Assembly: GCA_031288415.1 (NCBI GenBank)
Contig: JAITRL010000342.1
Location: 1 to 51,060 of the forward strand
Length of the DNA: 51,060 nucleotides
Source of the DNA: Deltaproteobacteria bacterium
Lineage (GTDB): Bacteria; Desulfobacterota; Desulfarculia; Adiutricales; Adiutricaceae
Direction of reading: 5' to 3'
Shown here: positions 34,621 through 43,688 of the stretch, piece after piece
Numbering within the stretch: position 1 is the first letter of the stretch
Layout: each line of letters begins with the position of its first letter
Notes under the pieces: generated by a model
Databases searched by the model: none
The model's input: only the letters and a program-made list of their open reading frames with translations
What the model was told of the DNA's origin: nothing
Translations under genes and position numbers: made by a program

Positions 34621-35295
34621 TTGAGCACAGACATCGCGGACGAAAGCCCGGAGGCGATTTTCGAACGGGCCAAGAGGTTCTATTTCCCCCACCAGGGGGC
34701 TGACCCTGACCCGGAGGTGGCGCTTTCCCTTTTCCGTCAGGCCGCCTCCCTAGGCTACGCCCCGGCCCAACGGCTCCTGGGGATCTGCCTCCTCGAGGGC
34801 TCCTTCTGCCCGAAAAATCTTGACCAGGCGCGCTTCTGGCTGACAGAGGCCGCCTCCCGCAGCGACCCCCAGGCCTGTCTTTCGCTGGCCCTCATTTACG
34901 CCCAGGGCCTGGGGACCCCAAAACGCTGGGATCTTGCCTGGAGCCTCCTCTCCCGCCCCGAGGCGGAAGCCCTCCCCGAGGCCAGGGAACTCAAGATGAA
35001 GCTCAAGGCCGGGCTGGTAGCCCTCTACCCGGAGATCAACGAGGCCGTGGCCAAGGCCGAAAACGCCCGCAGGGCCCTTTTGGACCGCCGCCAGACGCGC
35101 TTCATAGCCCCCTTCTGGCCCGTGGGACGGCTGGAGGGCCGCCAGGCGGAGTACTTCGCCCTGCTGGACCTCAACCTCGGGAAAATCTCACGGGAGGCTG
35201 CCCTGGCCGCCATCACCAAAGGCCTGGAGGACTACTACTCTGAGATGACCGCGCCTTCCGCCCCTCCCCACGGCGGCCTGCGGCCGAGCCCGTGA
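34621..35295 (+). CDS. Sel1-repeat protein
   Basis: The 224-residue helical protein has two or three Sel1-like repeats in its first half (DPEVALSLFRQAASLGYAPAQ, then NLDQARFWLTEAASRSDPQA with a following LALIYAQGLG). A charged helical second half follows. Sel1 repeats mediate protein-protein contacts. No signal peptide is visible, so it is probably cytoplasmic. The start is the TTG at 34621 with a GGAGAGAG site. Its stop overlaps the GTG of the radical SAM gene (GTGA), so the two are translationally coupled and may act together. Confidence 0.85.
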   Translation: MSTDIADESPEAIFERAKRFYFPHQGADPDPEVALSLFRQAASLGYAPAQRLLGICLLEGSFCPKNLDQARFWLTEAASRSDPQACLSLALIYAQGLGTPKRWDLAWSLLSRPEAEALPEARELKMKLKAGLVALYPEINEAVAKAENARRALLDRRQTRFIAPFWPVGRLEGRQAEYFALLDLNLGKISREAALAAITKGLEDYYSEMTAPSAPPHGGLRPSP

Positions 35296-36464
35296 ACCCC
35301 CCGCCCGGCCGTCTTAAGTTTCGCGGGCAGGCAGGGCCTGCCGCCGGGCATTCCGGTTCAGGCGGCCCTTGCCCGGCTGGCCCCGGGGCCTTTCCGGCGG
35401 CGCGCCCGCCGGCTGAGGCCGCGCCTTCAGAGACGGGAACGGAGAAGCTCCTGCTTTTCCCGGAAAAGCTCGCCTCCCTCCGCAGGGCGGATTTCCAAAG
35501 TCCCGATCCCCTATACCCCGTCTCGGTGGAGCTCTCGCTCACCAACCGCTGCGACCTGGGCTGCGTGTACTGCTCGGACTCGGGCATCCGCCGCGGCCCT
35601 GACCTTTTCACCCCTGCCCTCCTGGAGAGGCTTTTCGATGACCTGGCCGCAGGCGGCGCCCGGGGGGTGGTTTTCGAGGGAGGCGGGGAGCCCCTCCTCT
35701 CCCCCCTGTTCCCGGAGGCCGCCGAAGCCTGCGCGGGCCGCGGGCTTGCTGCGGGCCTCATCACCAACGGCCTGAGGCTGTTCGCCGACGCCGCGGGAGC
35801 GGATTCCCTGGCCAGGCTCCAGTGGATCCGGGTGAGCCTGGATGCCGCCTCCGAGGGGCAGTACGCCTCCCTCAAGGGAAGGCGCGGCTATGCGCGGGCC
35901 CTCCGGAACATAGCCCTCCTGTGTTCCCTGGACCCCAGGCCGGCGGTCGGCGTTGGCTACGTGCTCACCTCCCGCAACGATGATCCCGCGCTCCTGCGGG
36001 AGCTCGGGCTCACCCTCAAAGGCCTGGGCGCCGATTACCTCCAGATCCGTCCCGTGGTGGATCACCCGGAGCTCGAAAGCCGCAGGGACCTCTCAGAGGC
36101 ACTGGCGGATCTCCAGGACGGCTCTTTCAGCGTGAACCTCGCCCCGCTTTCCGACAACCTGCCCGTCGGCAACCTGGGGCTTCCCTGCCTGGCCCACAGC
36201 CTCTCGGCCGTGATCTGCGCCGACCTGAGGGTTTTCGTCTGCGGGAGGCTCAACGCCGATCCCTCCTTCCCCCCCATGGGGGTACTGGGCCAAGGGCACG
36301 GGGAAGGCTTCGGGGGAATCTGGCGCGGAGAGGGGCGCGCCGCCCAGAACGCCCTGCTCCTGGACGGGGCCTGGTGCGCCGCCCGCTGTCCCAGGTGCCG
36401 CATGACCAAGTACAACCGGCTCCTGGCGGATCTCGGGCGACTGAAGACCCCGGACTTCATTTAG
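35292..36464 (+). CDS. Radical SAM protein with a C-terminal cysteine-rich (SPASM-like) region
   Basis: The 390-residue protein has the radical SAM cluster motif CDLGCVYC at about residues 89-96, preceded by a ~55-residue Pro/Ala-rich head. GEP follows in FEGGGEP. C-terminal cysteines (in GLPCLAHS, VICADLRVFVCGRL and CAARCPRC) suggest one or two auxiliary Fe-S clusters. The family modifies peptides, proteins or RNA and cannot be specified further. It is coupled to the Sel1-repeat gene by a four-base overlap. No small precursor peptide was seen next to it. Confidence 0.9.
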   Translation: MNPPPGRLKFRGQAGPAAGHSGSGGPCPAGPGAFPAARPPAEAAPSETGTEKLLLFPEKLASLRRADFQSPDPLYPVSVELSLTNRCDLGCVYCSDSGIRRGPDLFTPALLERLFDDLAAGGARGVVFEGGGEPLLSPLFPEAAEACAGRGLAAGLITNGLRLFADAAGADSLARLQWIRVSLDAASEGQYASLKGRRGYARALRNIALLCSLDPRPAVGVGYVLTSRNDDPALLRELGLTLKGLGADYLQIRPVVDHPELESRRDLSEALADLQDGSFSVNLAPLSDNLPVGNLGLPCLAHSLSAVICADLRVFVCGRLNADPSFPPMGVLGQGHGEGFGGIWRGEGRAAQNALLLDGAWCAARCPRCRMTKYNRLLADLGRLKTPDFI

Positions 36465-36662
36465 CGGGCGGGCGCCCGCTTAGGGAGGCGCCGTGACTGG
36501 CGAAGGGAACCTGACGTCTGACAAGGCCATGACGGGCCGCCGGATCGCCGCCCCCGCCTTCCGCGGAGGCGCGGCCCCTCATGGCCTCCCCGCCTTCCGC
36601 GCAGGCTCCGCCCGAGCGAACCCTTCGCCGCGCGCGGGATCGCGGGGGGAAGGAAGGCGAGC

Positions 36663-38189
36663 GTGAGCCCCCGCGCGCGTCAGAGCCCCGCCGTCCGCCG
36701 CAGGACCGGCCCCCCGGCCGCGGCCCTCCGCCTGGAGGCGGTGGTGCTCTTCCGGGCCAGAAGCGGCGAACAGGATCTCCTGGTGAAGTTCCTGACGGCG
36801 GAGCTCGGGCTCCTCTCAGCCATCGCCAAAAACGCCTCCCGCAGCGTCAGGAGGTTCGGGGGAGGGCTCTTGGACCCCGGCGCCGCGGCCTGCTACGAGT
36901 TCCGGATCCGCGGGGACTCGGACTTCTGCCTGGTGGCCAGGGGCGAACGGATGCCCGGGGCCTTCGCCCCCCTCCCCAAGGCCCCGGTCATCCAGGCCCT
37001 GGCGGCCTGGGCCCTCGAGCTAGCCAGGGTCTTCGAGGCCCCCCGCTCCCCCGCCCCCGAGTCCTTCGCGCTCCTCAAAGGCCACCTCCAGGCTCTTTCC
37101 CTGGCGTCTCCGGAGCCTCCGGCGGCCTCAGCCAGGGCCCTTTCCTTAGGCTTTTCCCGGCGCTACCTGCAGCTCGCCGGCTACGGGCCGGGCCTGTCCT
37201 CCTGCTCGCTCTGCGGCAGGGCGCCCGCGCCGGGGGAGACCTGGAGCTGGGACGCCCGGACTCCTCGGACGGTCTGCCCGGACTGCCTGAAGTCCATGGC
37301 TCCCTCAACCTTGCCGGGACTCTCTCCGGTCCCCGCGCGGCTCCTTTTGGCCCTCGAGGCCCTGTCGCCCTTTGAGTCCCGGGAGGCGCCCCCGCCGCCG
37401 GAGGACTGCGCCCTGGCCGAGCGTCACTTCCGGGACCTTGCCGCTTCCGTTTCCGGGAAACGGTTCCTGAGCGTGCCGTCCCTCGGGCAGTACCTCGCTG
37501 GCATGGCCGGCCAGCGGGAACCCATGAGGGCCTCCCCGGAAGCGCGGGCCGGGCCGGCGCCGTCCCCCGCCGCCTCTTGTCCCCCGCCTTTTCGTGGAGC
37601 CTGCGTTGCGGGAGACCAGGCCGGGCCGGCCGCTCTTGGGGCCGGGCCGCCGGCCTCGGAGGCCGCGGCGGCCGCGCTTGAGGACGGGCCGGCCCCGGAC
37701 GGGGCGGCGGCGGAACCCCTCGCCGCCGCTCCTCCTGAAGCGGGGAGCTTGAGGCCTGCCGAACCTTTGGCGGAAGCCGATTTATCCGCAGATGCCGAAG
37801 CAACGGCTGATGCGGAAGCAACGGCTGAAGCCGAAGCAACGGCTGATGCGGAAGCAATGGCTGAGGCCGAGGCGCTGGCTGATGCCGAAGCAATGGCTGA
37901 GGCCGAGGCGCTGGCTGAGGCGGAAGCAATGGCTGAGGCCGAGGCGCCGGCTGAGGCGGAAGCATTGGCTGAGGCCGAGGCACCGGCTGAGGCGGCTCCC
38001 GCCCCTGAAGCCGAGGCGGCCCTCGCCGTCCCTCCTCGTTCCTGGACGGCTGAGAATGGCGATGAAGCCCGGCACAGGAAAGCTCGGGAAGGCCGCCGGA
38101 GCTTTCCGGAAAACGGCTCCCCCGGAGACGGCCCGCCAGCGGCAGGCCGGCAAGGCGTCAATGGCCTGGAAGAACCGGAAGACGGTTGA
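36663..38189 (+). CDS. recO: DNA repair protein RecO with a hexapeptide-repeat tail
   Basis: RecO promotes RecA loading and strand annealing in the RecFOR pathway. Residues ~22-285 are RecO: an N-terminal OB-fold (LEAVVLFRARSGEQDLLVKF), a helical domain and a zinc-binding set C181-x2-C184 ... C205-x2-C208. Typical RecO has about 240-260 residues; here the protein is 508. The extra ~220 residues are Ala/Pro/Glu-rich, with about twelve hexapeptide units (A-[ED]-A-E-A-x) at ~372-443. The GTG at 36663 has a GGAAGG site. Whether the tail is made depends only on this frame being read through, which it is. Confidence 0.93.
   Translation: MSPRARQSPAVRRRTGPPAAALRLEAVVLFRARSGEQDLLVKFLTAELGLLSAIAKNASRSVRRFGGGLLDPGAAACYEFRIRGDSDFCLVARGERMPGAFAPLPKAPVIQALAAWALELARVFEAPRSPAPESFALLKGHLQALSLASPEPPAASARALSLGFSRRYLQLAGYGPGLSSCSLCGRAPAPGETWSWDARTPRTVCPDCLKSMAPSTLPGLSPVPARLLLALEALSPFESREAPPPPEDCALAERHFRDLAASVSGKRFLSVPSLGQYLAGMAGQREPMRASPEARAGPAPSPAASCPPPFRGACVAGDQAGPAALGAGPPASEAAAAALEDGPAPDGAAAEPLAAAPPEAGSLRPAEPLAEADLSADAEATADAEATAEAEATADAEAMAEAEALADAEAMAEAEALAEAEAMAEAEAPAEAEALAEAEAPAEAAPAPEAEAALAVPPRSWTAENGDEARHRKAREGRRSFPENGSPGDGPPAAGRQGVNGLEEPEDG
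37788..37991 (+). repeat. 18-bp tandem repeat encoding the RecO hexapeptide tail
   Basis: About 11-12 imperfect units of 18 bases such as GCTGAGGCCGAGGCGCTG. Local composition is less GC-rich than the rest of recO. It encodes alternating Ala and Glu/Asp. Confidence 0.9.
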
Positions 38190-38659
38190 CGGGAACGCGG
38201 CGGATGCCGCACAATCCGCTGGCGCGGCAGACTCTTCAACAGCCGCCGGGAACAAGAAGTGTTGGCTCCTCACGGTTCAGGCTGCGGCCAGGGCTCGGGG
38301 CCGTTGCGGCGTAATCGCTGCGGCTGACTGAAACTACGCCGCATGCGGCGGGCGATTGGCCGCTACTCGAAGGCCGCGCCCGCAGCGGAAGGCCGAAGCG
38401 GCGTAGACCGCCGCAACGGAAGGCCGAAGCGGCGAAGACCGCCGCAGAGGAAGGTTGTCACGCGGCCGAGGGGAAAGAAAATGACGCGGCTGACTGCGGC
38501 TGTCACGCCGAGACTTAAGCTGCAGGCCGCGCGGAGGCCGCTAAGGACCCCGCGCGCGCTGCGGGCGCGCGGGCGCCTGCCGGAGGAGGGCCGCCCCGCT
38601 CGCGCCGCCTTCCCCCGCGCGGCAGCCCCTGCCGGGCGCGCGCGGGAGGGGACCCTTCA
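38190..38659 (+). other. Gap between recO and the pseudouridine synthase
   Basis: 470 bases, no supportable gene. A 31-bp tandem repeat lies at 38381-38455. The rest is GC-rich without recognised signals. Confidence 0.5.
38381..38455. repeat. 31-bp tandem repeat, about 2.4 copies
   Basis: The unit begins CGCARCGGAAGGCCGAAGCG at 38381 and 38412, with a partial third copy from 38443. Confidence 0.85.
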
Positions 38660-39400
38660 GTGAGCGGGGACGGCGTAAGGATCCAGAAACTCATCGCCGA
38701 CGCGGGGCTCGCCTCGCGGAGGGGGGCGGAGCGCCTCATCGCCGAGGGCCGCGTCACAATCAACGGCCTTCCCGTGTCGGCCCTGGGAGCCAAGGCCATG
38801 CCCGGCGTCGACGAGGTGGCGGTGGACGGGGAGGCCATACCCTCCCCGGAAGGCCTTCGCTACTACATGTTCCACAAGCCTGCGGGATACCTCACGGCCC
38901 TCTCGGACGGGCGGCTCGGGCGACCCACCATCGCCCCCTTCCTGGAAGGCCTCCCGGTCAGGGTCTACCCGGTCGGAAGGCTCGACCGCGACGTCTCGGG
39001 CTTCCTGGCTCTCACCAACGACGGCGAACTGGCCAGGCGCCTCATGCACCCTTCCTTCCTGGTGCCCAAGATCTACCGCGCCCGCGTGAAAGGCTCCCCC
39101 GGCCCGGAGGCCCTGGAGCTTCTGCGGTCCGGAAGGCTCATGATCGACGGCAGGCCCTGCGCCCCGGCAAAGGCCAGGCTCCTCAAGGACGGCGAAGACC
39201 GAGGCTGGGTGGAACTCACCCTCACCGAGGGAAGGCACAGGCAGGTCAAGCGCATGCTGTCCGCTGCCGGCCATCCCGTCTTGACCCTCAAGCGCCGAGC
39301 CTACGCCGGCATCCCCCTGGACCCCGCGCTCGCCCCCGGGGCCATAAGGCCCCTCTCGGACGCGGAAGTGCAGGCGCTCAAAAGAAAGGCGGGACTGTGA
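38660..39400 (+). CDS. RsuA/RluB-family pseudouridine synthase
   Basis: The 246-residue protein has an N-terminal S4 RNA-binding domain (about 6-55: IQKLIADAGLASRRGAERLI, INGLPV) and a catalytic domain whose key aspartate is in PVGRLDRDVSGFLALTNDG. This family isomerises single uridines in 16S or 23S rRNA; I cannot tell RsuA, RluB, RluE and RluF apart by eye. It starts with GTG at 38660 after a GGGAGGGG site. Its stop overlaps the start of fliI (GTGA), so the flagellar ATPase is translationally coupled to an rRNA-modifying enzyme. Confidence 0.93.
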   Translation: MSGDGVRIQKLIADAGLASRRGAERLIAEGRVTINGLPVSALGAKAMPGVDEVAVDGEAIPSPEGLRYYMFHKPAGYLTALSDGRLGRPTIAPFLEGLPVRVYPVGRLDRDVSGFLALTNDGELARRLMHPSFLVPKIYRARVKGSPGPEALELLRSGRLMIDGRPCAPAKARLLKDGEDRGWVELTLTEGRHRQVKRMLSAAGHPVLTLKRRAYAGIPLDPALAPGAIRPLSDAEVQALKRKAGL

Positions 39401-41265
39401 CCTCCCAAGACGCCAACGGAACCCCGGACCCGAACGCCATAGCCCCCGCCGGCCCTGCGGCCCAGGACGGCCCTGCCGGCGGTCCGGCCAGGCCGGACAT
39501 GACCCCGCCGGCCGCTCCCGGAACCCCTCAGGGGCCCACAGCCCCTGCGGCGGCTCCCGCCCCTTCCCCGCGAACCCGGGGAAGGGGCGTAACCGCCCGC
39601 GGGCGCGTCGCCGCCCGCGCAAGCGTTCCCCCTCCGCCCGGGCCGCCAAAGGGGCCCGCATCGGGGATGCCGTCAGGCGCGGACCCTCAGGCCGCACCTG
39701 AAACGAAAAATGATGCGGATCCTGCCGCATCCGGGCCGACTCCTCCCGCTCCGGGCGCGGCAGGAACCCCGGAGGGATCACCCGCCCCGGCCTCAGGCGT
39801 TCCGGAGGCCGCCGGCTCCCTGGAGGCCGGGGCGGAGGCCGCCGACGGCGACGGCGCGCCGGAGGCGCGGGCCCAGCCGGCGGCTCCCTCCAGCGCCAAG
39901 ACGGCCAGCGCGTTCAAGAACCTCTTCGGGGTGCTCAGGTCATCGTCGCCCATGGCCCTTGAGGGGAGGGTCACGCGGATGGCGGGCCTCGTCATCGAGG
40001 GGAGCGGGCCGGCGGCCTCCGTGGGGGAGATCTGCCTCGTGGACATGCCTGGAGGCCAGGTCCTGGAAGCCGAGGCGGTGGGCTTCAAGGAGGCGGCTAT
40101 CCAGCTCATGCCCATCGGGGACATGACCGGCCTGACCCCCGGCTCCCGCATCCGGGCCACGGGAAGCCCCGCCAGGGTCAGGGTCGGACCCGGGCTCCTG
40201 GGCAGGATCCTGGACGGCCGCGGCGAGCCCATGGACGGCCTGGGCCCGGTGGAATTCGAGGAGAGCTACCCAGTGCGCGCCCTGCCCGGAAACCCCATGG
40301 ACAGGGCCAGGGTGCTCACCCCCGTGGACGTGGGGGTGCGCTGCATCAACGCCCTCCTGACCCTGGGCCGCGGCCAGAGGGTGGGGATCTTCGCGGGGTC
40401 CGGGGTCGGCAAGAGCACCCTCATGGGCATGATCGCCAGGCACATGAGGGCCGACGTGAACGTCATAGCCCTGGTGGGCGAGCGCGGCCGCGAGGTGCGG
40501 GAGTTCATCGAGAAGGATCTGGGCCCGGAGGGGCTCGCCCGGAGCGTCGTGGTGGCCGCCACCTCGGAGCAGCCGGCCCTGGTGCGCATGCGCGGGGCGT
40601 ACGTGGGCACTGCCGTGGCCGAGTACTTCCGCGACAGGGGGAAAGACGTGATCCTCATGATGGACTCGGCCACGCGCTTCGCCTACGCGGCCAGGGAGGT
40701 CGGCCTCTCGGTGGGCGAGCCCGCCACCACGAGGGGATACACGCCGTCTGTTTTCGCGCTCCTCCCGCAGCTCCTTGAGCGGGCCGGGTCCTGGGAGAGC
40801 GGGAGCATCACGGGCATCTACACGGTCCTGGTGGAAGGCGATGACATGAACGAGCCGGTGGCAGACTCCATGCGCTCGATCCTGGACGGCCACCTGGTCC
40901 TGCGCCGCGAGATGGCCTCACGCAACATCTTCCCCGCAGTGGACATCCTGAGCTCCATCAGCAGGCTCATGCCCGACATCACCACCGACGAGCACCGTGC
41001 CGCCGCCGCCCGCTTCAAGGATATCCTGGCCGTCTACGTCAAAAACGAGGACATGGTGAATATCGGCGCCTACCAGAAAGGCGCCAGCCGCGAGGTGGAC
41101 GAGGCCGTCGCCCTGTACCCGCGGTTTGTGGAATTCCTCAAGCAGCCCACCGGCCAAGGCCAAAGCCTCGGCGAATCGGTCGCGGCCCTCATGCAGGTGA
41201 CGCAGGCCACGCGCCCGGATCCGGCCGCCGGGGGCGGCCCGGAACCCCTGCGCCGCAGGGCCTGA
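39397..41265 (+). CDS. fliI: Flagellar/type III export ATPase FliI with a long N-terminal extension
   Basis: The ATPase covers about residues 170-605: Walker A GSGVGKST (334-341), the VGERGREVREF segment, Walker B ILMMDSATRFA and GEPATTRGYTPSVF. FliI powers or gates export of flagellar components with FliH and FliJ; type III secretion ATPases (YscN/SctN) are close relatives. Typical length is ~440; here a ~170-residue Pro/Ala-rich head is added. The GTG at 39397 overlaps the upstream stop. No other flagellar or secretion gene is nearby, so this is an isolated fliI. The flagellar assignment is likely but not proven. Confidence 0.92.
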   Translation: MTSQDANGTPDPNAIAPAGPAAQDGPAGGPARPDMTPPAAPGTPQGPTAPAAAPAPSPRTRGRGVTARGRVAARASVPPPPGPPKGPASGMPSGADPQAAPETKNDADPAASGPTPPAPGAAGTPEGSPAPASGVPEAAGSLEAGAEAADGDGAPEARAQPAAPSSAKTASAFKNLFGVLRSSSPMALEGRVTRMAGLVIEGSGPAASVGEICLVDMPGGQVLEAEAVGFKEAAIQLMPIGDMTGLTPGSRIRATGSPARVRVGPGLLGRILDGRGEPMDGLGPVEFEESYPVRALPGNPMDRARVLTPVDVGVRCINALLTLGRGQRVGIFAGSGVGKSTLMGMIARHMRADVNVIALVGERGREVREFIEKDLGPEGLARSVVVAATSEQPALVRMRGAYVGTAVAEYFRDRGKDVILMMDSATRFAYAAREVGLSVGEPATTRGYTPSVFALLPQLLERAGSWESGSITGIYTVLVEGDDMNEPVADSMRSILDGHLVLRREMASRNIFPAVDILSSISRLMPDITTDEHRAAAARFKDILAVYVKNEDMVNIGAYQKGASREVDEAVALYPRFVEFLKQPTGQGQSLGESVAALMQVTQATRPDPAAGGGPEPLRRRA

Positions 41266-41785
41266 GGCCTTCCGGGCCTCCCGGCGGCGCGGGGCCTGAG
41301 GCCAGGGCGGGCGCGGTTTTCGCCGCAAGCCGAGGCTTTCGCCGCGAGGCGAGGCTTTCCGCGGCTTTCGCCGCAAGGAGAGGCTTTCCGGGGCTTTCGC
41401 CGCAAGGGGCGCCCCGCAGGGCGCGTGTCACGGAACTCGGCAGGGCCAGGCAGGGGCCGCAGGCAAGGGCCCCGCAAAACGGGACAGTTTGATCGGCGGC
41501 CGGCCATCAACGCTAAAACTTTGTTATCATTACCCGCGCGCCCCGCCGCCTGCGGGGCGCGCCCCTGAGGCCTACAGGCCTCGCCCCCCGCGCCTCCGGA
41601 AGCCGCCCTTCCGTTCCGGGCCGGGCGCCTCCCCCCCGGAAATGAGGTGGCCTTTGTCCGCGTTCCTGTCGCGCGAAGAGTTTGCCGGTTCGCCCCGGCC
41701 TGAAATTTCAGGATTCCGGGGCCGCCCCGGCTTACAGGGCCGCCCGGCCGGCCGGGCCGGCCGCGGGGTCCCCGGAAGCCCCCGG
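41266..41785 (+). other. Gap between fliI and the antiporter-like gene
   Basis: 520 bases. A small hairpin (GAGGCC/GGCCTC, 41264-41280) overlaps the fliI stop without a T-run. A repeat family built on TTTCGCCGCAAG occurs at 41318-41406. A less GC-rich patch at 41485-41535 could hold a promoter (TTGATC and TAAAAC, but with an over-long 19-base spacer). Confidence 0.5.
41318..41406. repeat. Dispersed short repeat TTTCGCCGCAAG, four copies
   Basis: Copies (one with G for A) start at 41318, 41337, 41366 and 41395; the last three are 29 bases apart, with CGAGGCTTTCCG-like sequence between. Confidence 0.75.
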
Positions 41786-43243
41786 ATGCCCCGCTGCTTC
41801 CCGAGGCGGCCGGCCTGCCTCTTCGCCGCGGTCGCCTTGGCCGCCGCGTTTTTCCCCGCCCCGCTTTCGGCCTCGGAGGGCGGCGCCCTCGCGCTTGACG
41901 GCGCCGGGCTCTCGCTCGCCTGGGCCGTGCCCTTCGCGGGAATGCTCATGTCCATCGCCCTGTTCCCGCTGTTCGCGCCCTCCTTCTGGGAGCGCAACTA
42001 CGGCAAGGCTTCCGCCGCGTGGGCCTTCGCCTTCCTGATCCCTTCCTTCCTCATCCTGGGCCCCGGCGTGACCATGTACAGCGCCCTCCACACCATCGTG
42101 GGGGAGTACGTGCCTTTCATCATCGTGCTCCTGGCCCTCTTCACCATCGCGGGAGGCATCCGGGTGACCGGCGCCCTCAGGGGCACGCCCGCCGTGAACC
42201 TGGGGATCCTGGCCTGCGGGACCGTGCTGGCGAGCCTCATGGGCACCACCGGGGCCGCCATGCTCCTGATCCGCCCCCTCCTGCGGGCGATCTCGTCCAG
42301 AAGGCACAAGGTCCACAGCGTGGTGTTCTTCATCTTCCTGGTGGCCAACGCCGGCGGGTGCCTGACCCCCCTGGGGGATCCCCCGCTGTTCCTGGGCTTC
42401 CTCAAGGGGGTGGACTTCTTCTGGACCCTCAGGCACCTGTGGCCCCAGACCCTGTTTCTGACGGCCTCGCTGCTCGCGCTTCACTTCGTCATCGACCTGG
42501 CCCTCTGGCGCAGGGAGAAGGCGGCCGGGGCCCCCTCAGGACAGGCCGGCTCCGCGGCCGGCGCAGAGAAGCCGGGGCTCCAAGGGAAGCGCAACTTCCT
42601 GCTCCTGGCCGGAGTGGTGGGCCTCGTGCTTTACAGCGGCTCCGCCGGCGGGGGCGAGATCGTCTTCTGGGAGGACGTGGGCTACCGCCACGCGAACCTG
42701 GCGCGCGACCTGGGGCTCCTGGCCCTGGCCGCGGTCTCGCTCCTGATCACCCCGAAGGAGTCGCGACGCGGCAACCACTTCACCTGGGCGCCCATCCTCG
42801 AGGTGGCCAAGCTCTTCGCGGGCATCTTCATCACGATGATTCCCGCGATCGCCATCCTCCGGGCGGGAACCGGCGGGGCCCTGGGCTCCCTGGTGTCGCT
42901 GGTCACCGCCCCGGACGGCTCCCCGGTCAACGCCGCTTACTTCTGGCTCACGGGCGCGCTCTCCAGCTTCCTCGACAACGCCCCCACCTACCTGGTCTTC
43001 TTCAACTCCGCGGGCGGCGACGCCGCCAGGCTCATGAGCGAGTTTCCCGGCACCCTGGCCGCCATCAGCTGCGGGGCGGTGTTCCTGGGCGCCAACACCT
43101 ACATCGGCAACGCCCCCAACTTCATGGTGCGTTCCATCGCCGAGGAGCGCGGAGTGAAGATGCCCAGCTTCTTCGGCTACATGGCCTGGTCAGTGGGCAT
43201 CCTCGTGCCGCTCTTCATCGTCATGACCTTCGTCTTCTTCTGA
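41786..43243 (+). CDS. Sodium:proton antiporter-like (CitMHS/NhaD-type) membrane protein
   Basis: The 485-residue protein has an N-terminal signal-like segment (about 8-30) and about eleven further hydrophobic segments. Conserved features are GTTGAAMLLIRPLLRA and NAGGCLTPLGDPPLFLGFLKG in the first half, and SFLDNAPTYLVFF with GANTYIGNAPNFMV in the second. This is the pattern of ion-transporter-superfamily antiporters often annotated sodium:proton antiporter or citrate transporter. The ATG at 41786 gives a normal N-terminus; the frame is open further upstream (ATG at 41642) but is Arg/Gly/Pro-rich. The transported ion is an inference. Confidence 0.9.
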   Translation: MPRCFPRRPACLFAAVALAAAFFPAPLSASEGGALALDGAGLSLAWAVPFAGMLMSIALFPLFAPSFWERNYGKASAAWAFAFLIPSFLILGPGVTMYSALHTIVGEYVPFIIVLLALFTIAGGIRVTGALRGTPAVNLGILACGTVLASLMGTTGAAMLLIRPLLRAISSRRHKVHSVVFFIFLVANAGGCLTPLGDPPLFLGFLKGVDFFWTLRHLWPQTLFLTASLLALHFVIDLALWRREKAAGAPSGQAGSAAGAEKPGLQGKRNFLLLAGVVGLVLYSGSAGGGEIVFWEDVGYRHANLARDLGLLALAAVSLLITPKESRRGNHFTWAPILEVAKLFAGIFITMIPAIAILRAGTGGALGSLVSLVTAPDGSPVNAAYFWLTGALSSFLDNAPTYLVFFNSAGGDAARLMSEFPGTLAAISCGAVFLGANTYIGNAPNFMVRSIAEERGVKMPSFFGYMAWSVGILVPLFIVMTFVFF

Positions 43244-43688
43244 GGGACCCGCCGGCGCCCCTCCCCTGGCCTTGCCCGTCTCCCTGGCCTCCCGGACAAC
43301 CATGACCCTCCCGGCCGCCTTGGCCTTTACGGCTTCACCGTCCCCCCGCCTTCGGCGGCTTCCCGCGCGGGCCGCGGAACCGCGCGCGAAAAGCGGGCGA
43401 TCCTCAGGCGGGCCTGGAGGTTTGCGGCGCGCGGCCCGTTCGCCGCTTGCGCCGGATCCCCGGCCCCGCAAGGCTCCGGAGGCGCCGCCGTTTCCCGCGC
43501 GCGGGCCCTGTCCGCGGGAGTGCAGGGCCCGCAAGGAAAAACATTGGGCGCGGGCGCGTTTTCTGTGCTAAGGTGACCTGAGGGAAGCGCCTTCCCGCGC
43601 CTAGCCGCGCGGCCCTTCACTCCAGTTTGTCCCCGGGATTCCGATTAGGTATATAGGGGCCTTGTCGCCCGGACAGGCGGAGAACATC
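43244..43688 (+). other. Gap before the LytR_C-domain gene
   Basis: 445 bases with no supportable gene. It contains the promoter at 43627-43655. A weaker possible element (TTGGGC and TAAGGT, 19-base spacer) lies at about 43544-43574. Confidence 0.5.
43627..43655 (+). promoter_or_regulatory. Promoter TTGTCC-17-TATATA
   Basis: TTGTCC at 43627-43632 and TATATA at 43650-43655 are 17 bases apart. Transcription would begin near 43662, only ~27 bases before the ATG at 43689. Confidence 0.75.

Noticed and set aside
37075-38273. Minus-strand frames of 160-300 codons opposite recO
   Set aside because: They are mirror images of the recO tail repeats and high-GC coding bias; recO itself is unambiguous on the + strand.
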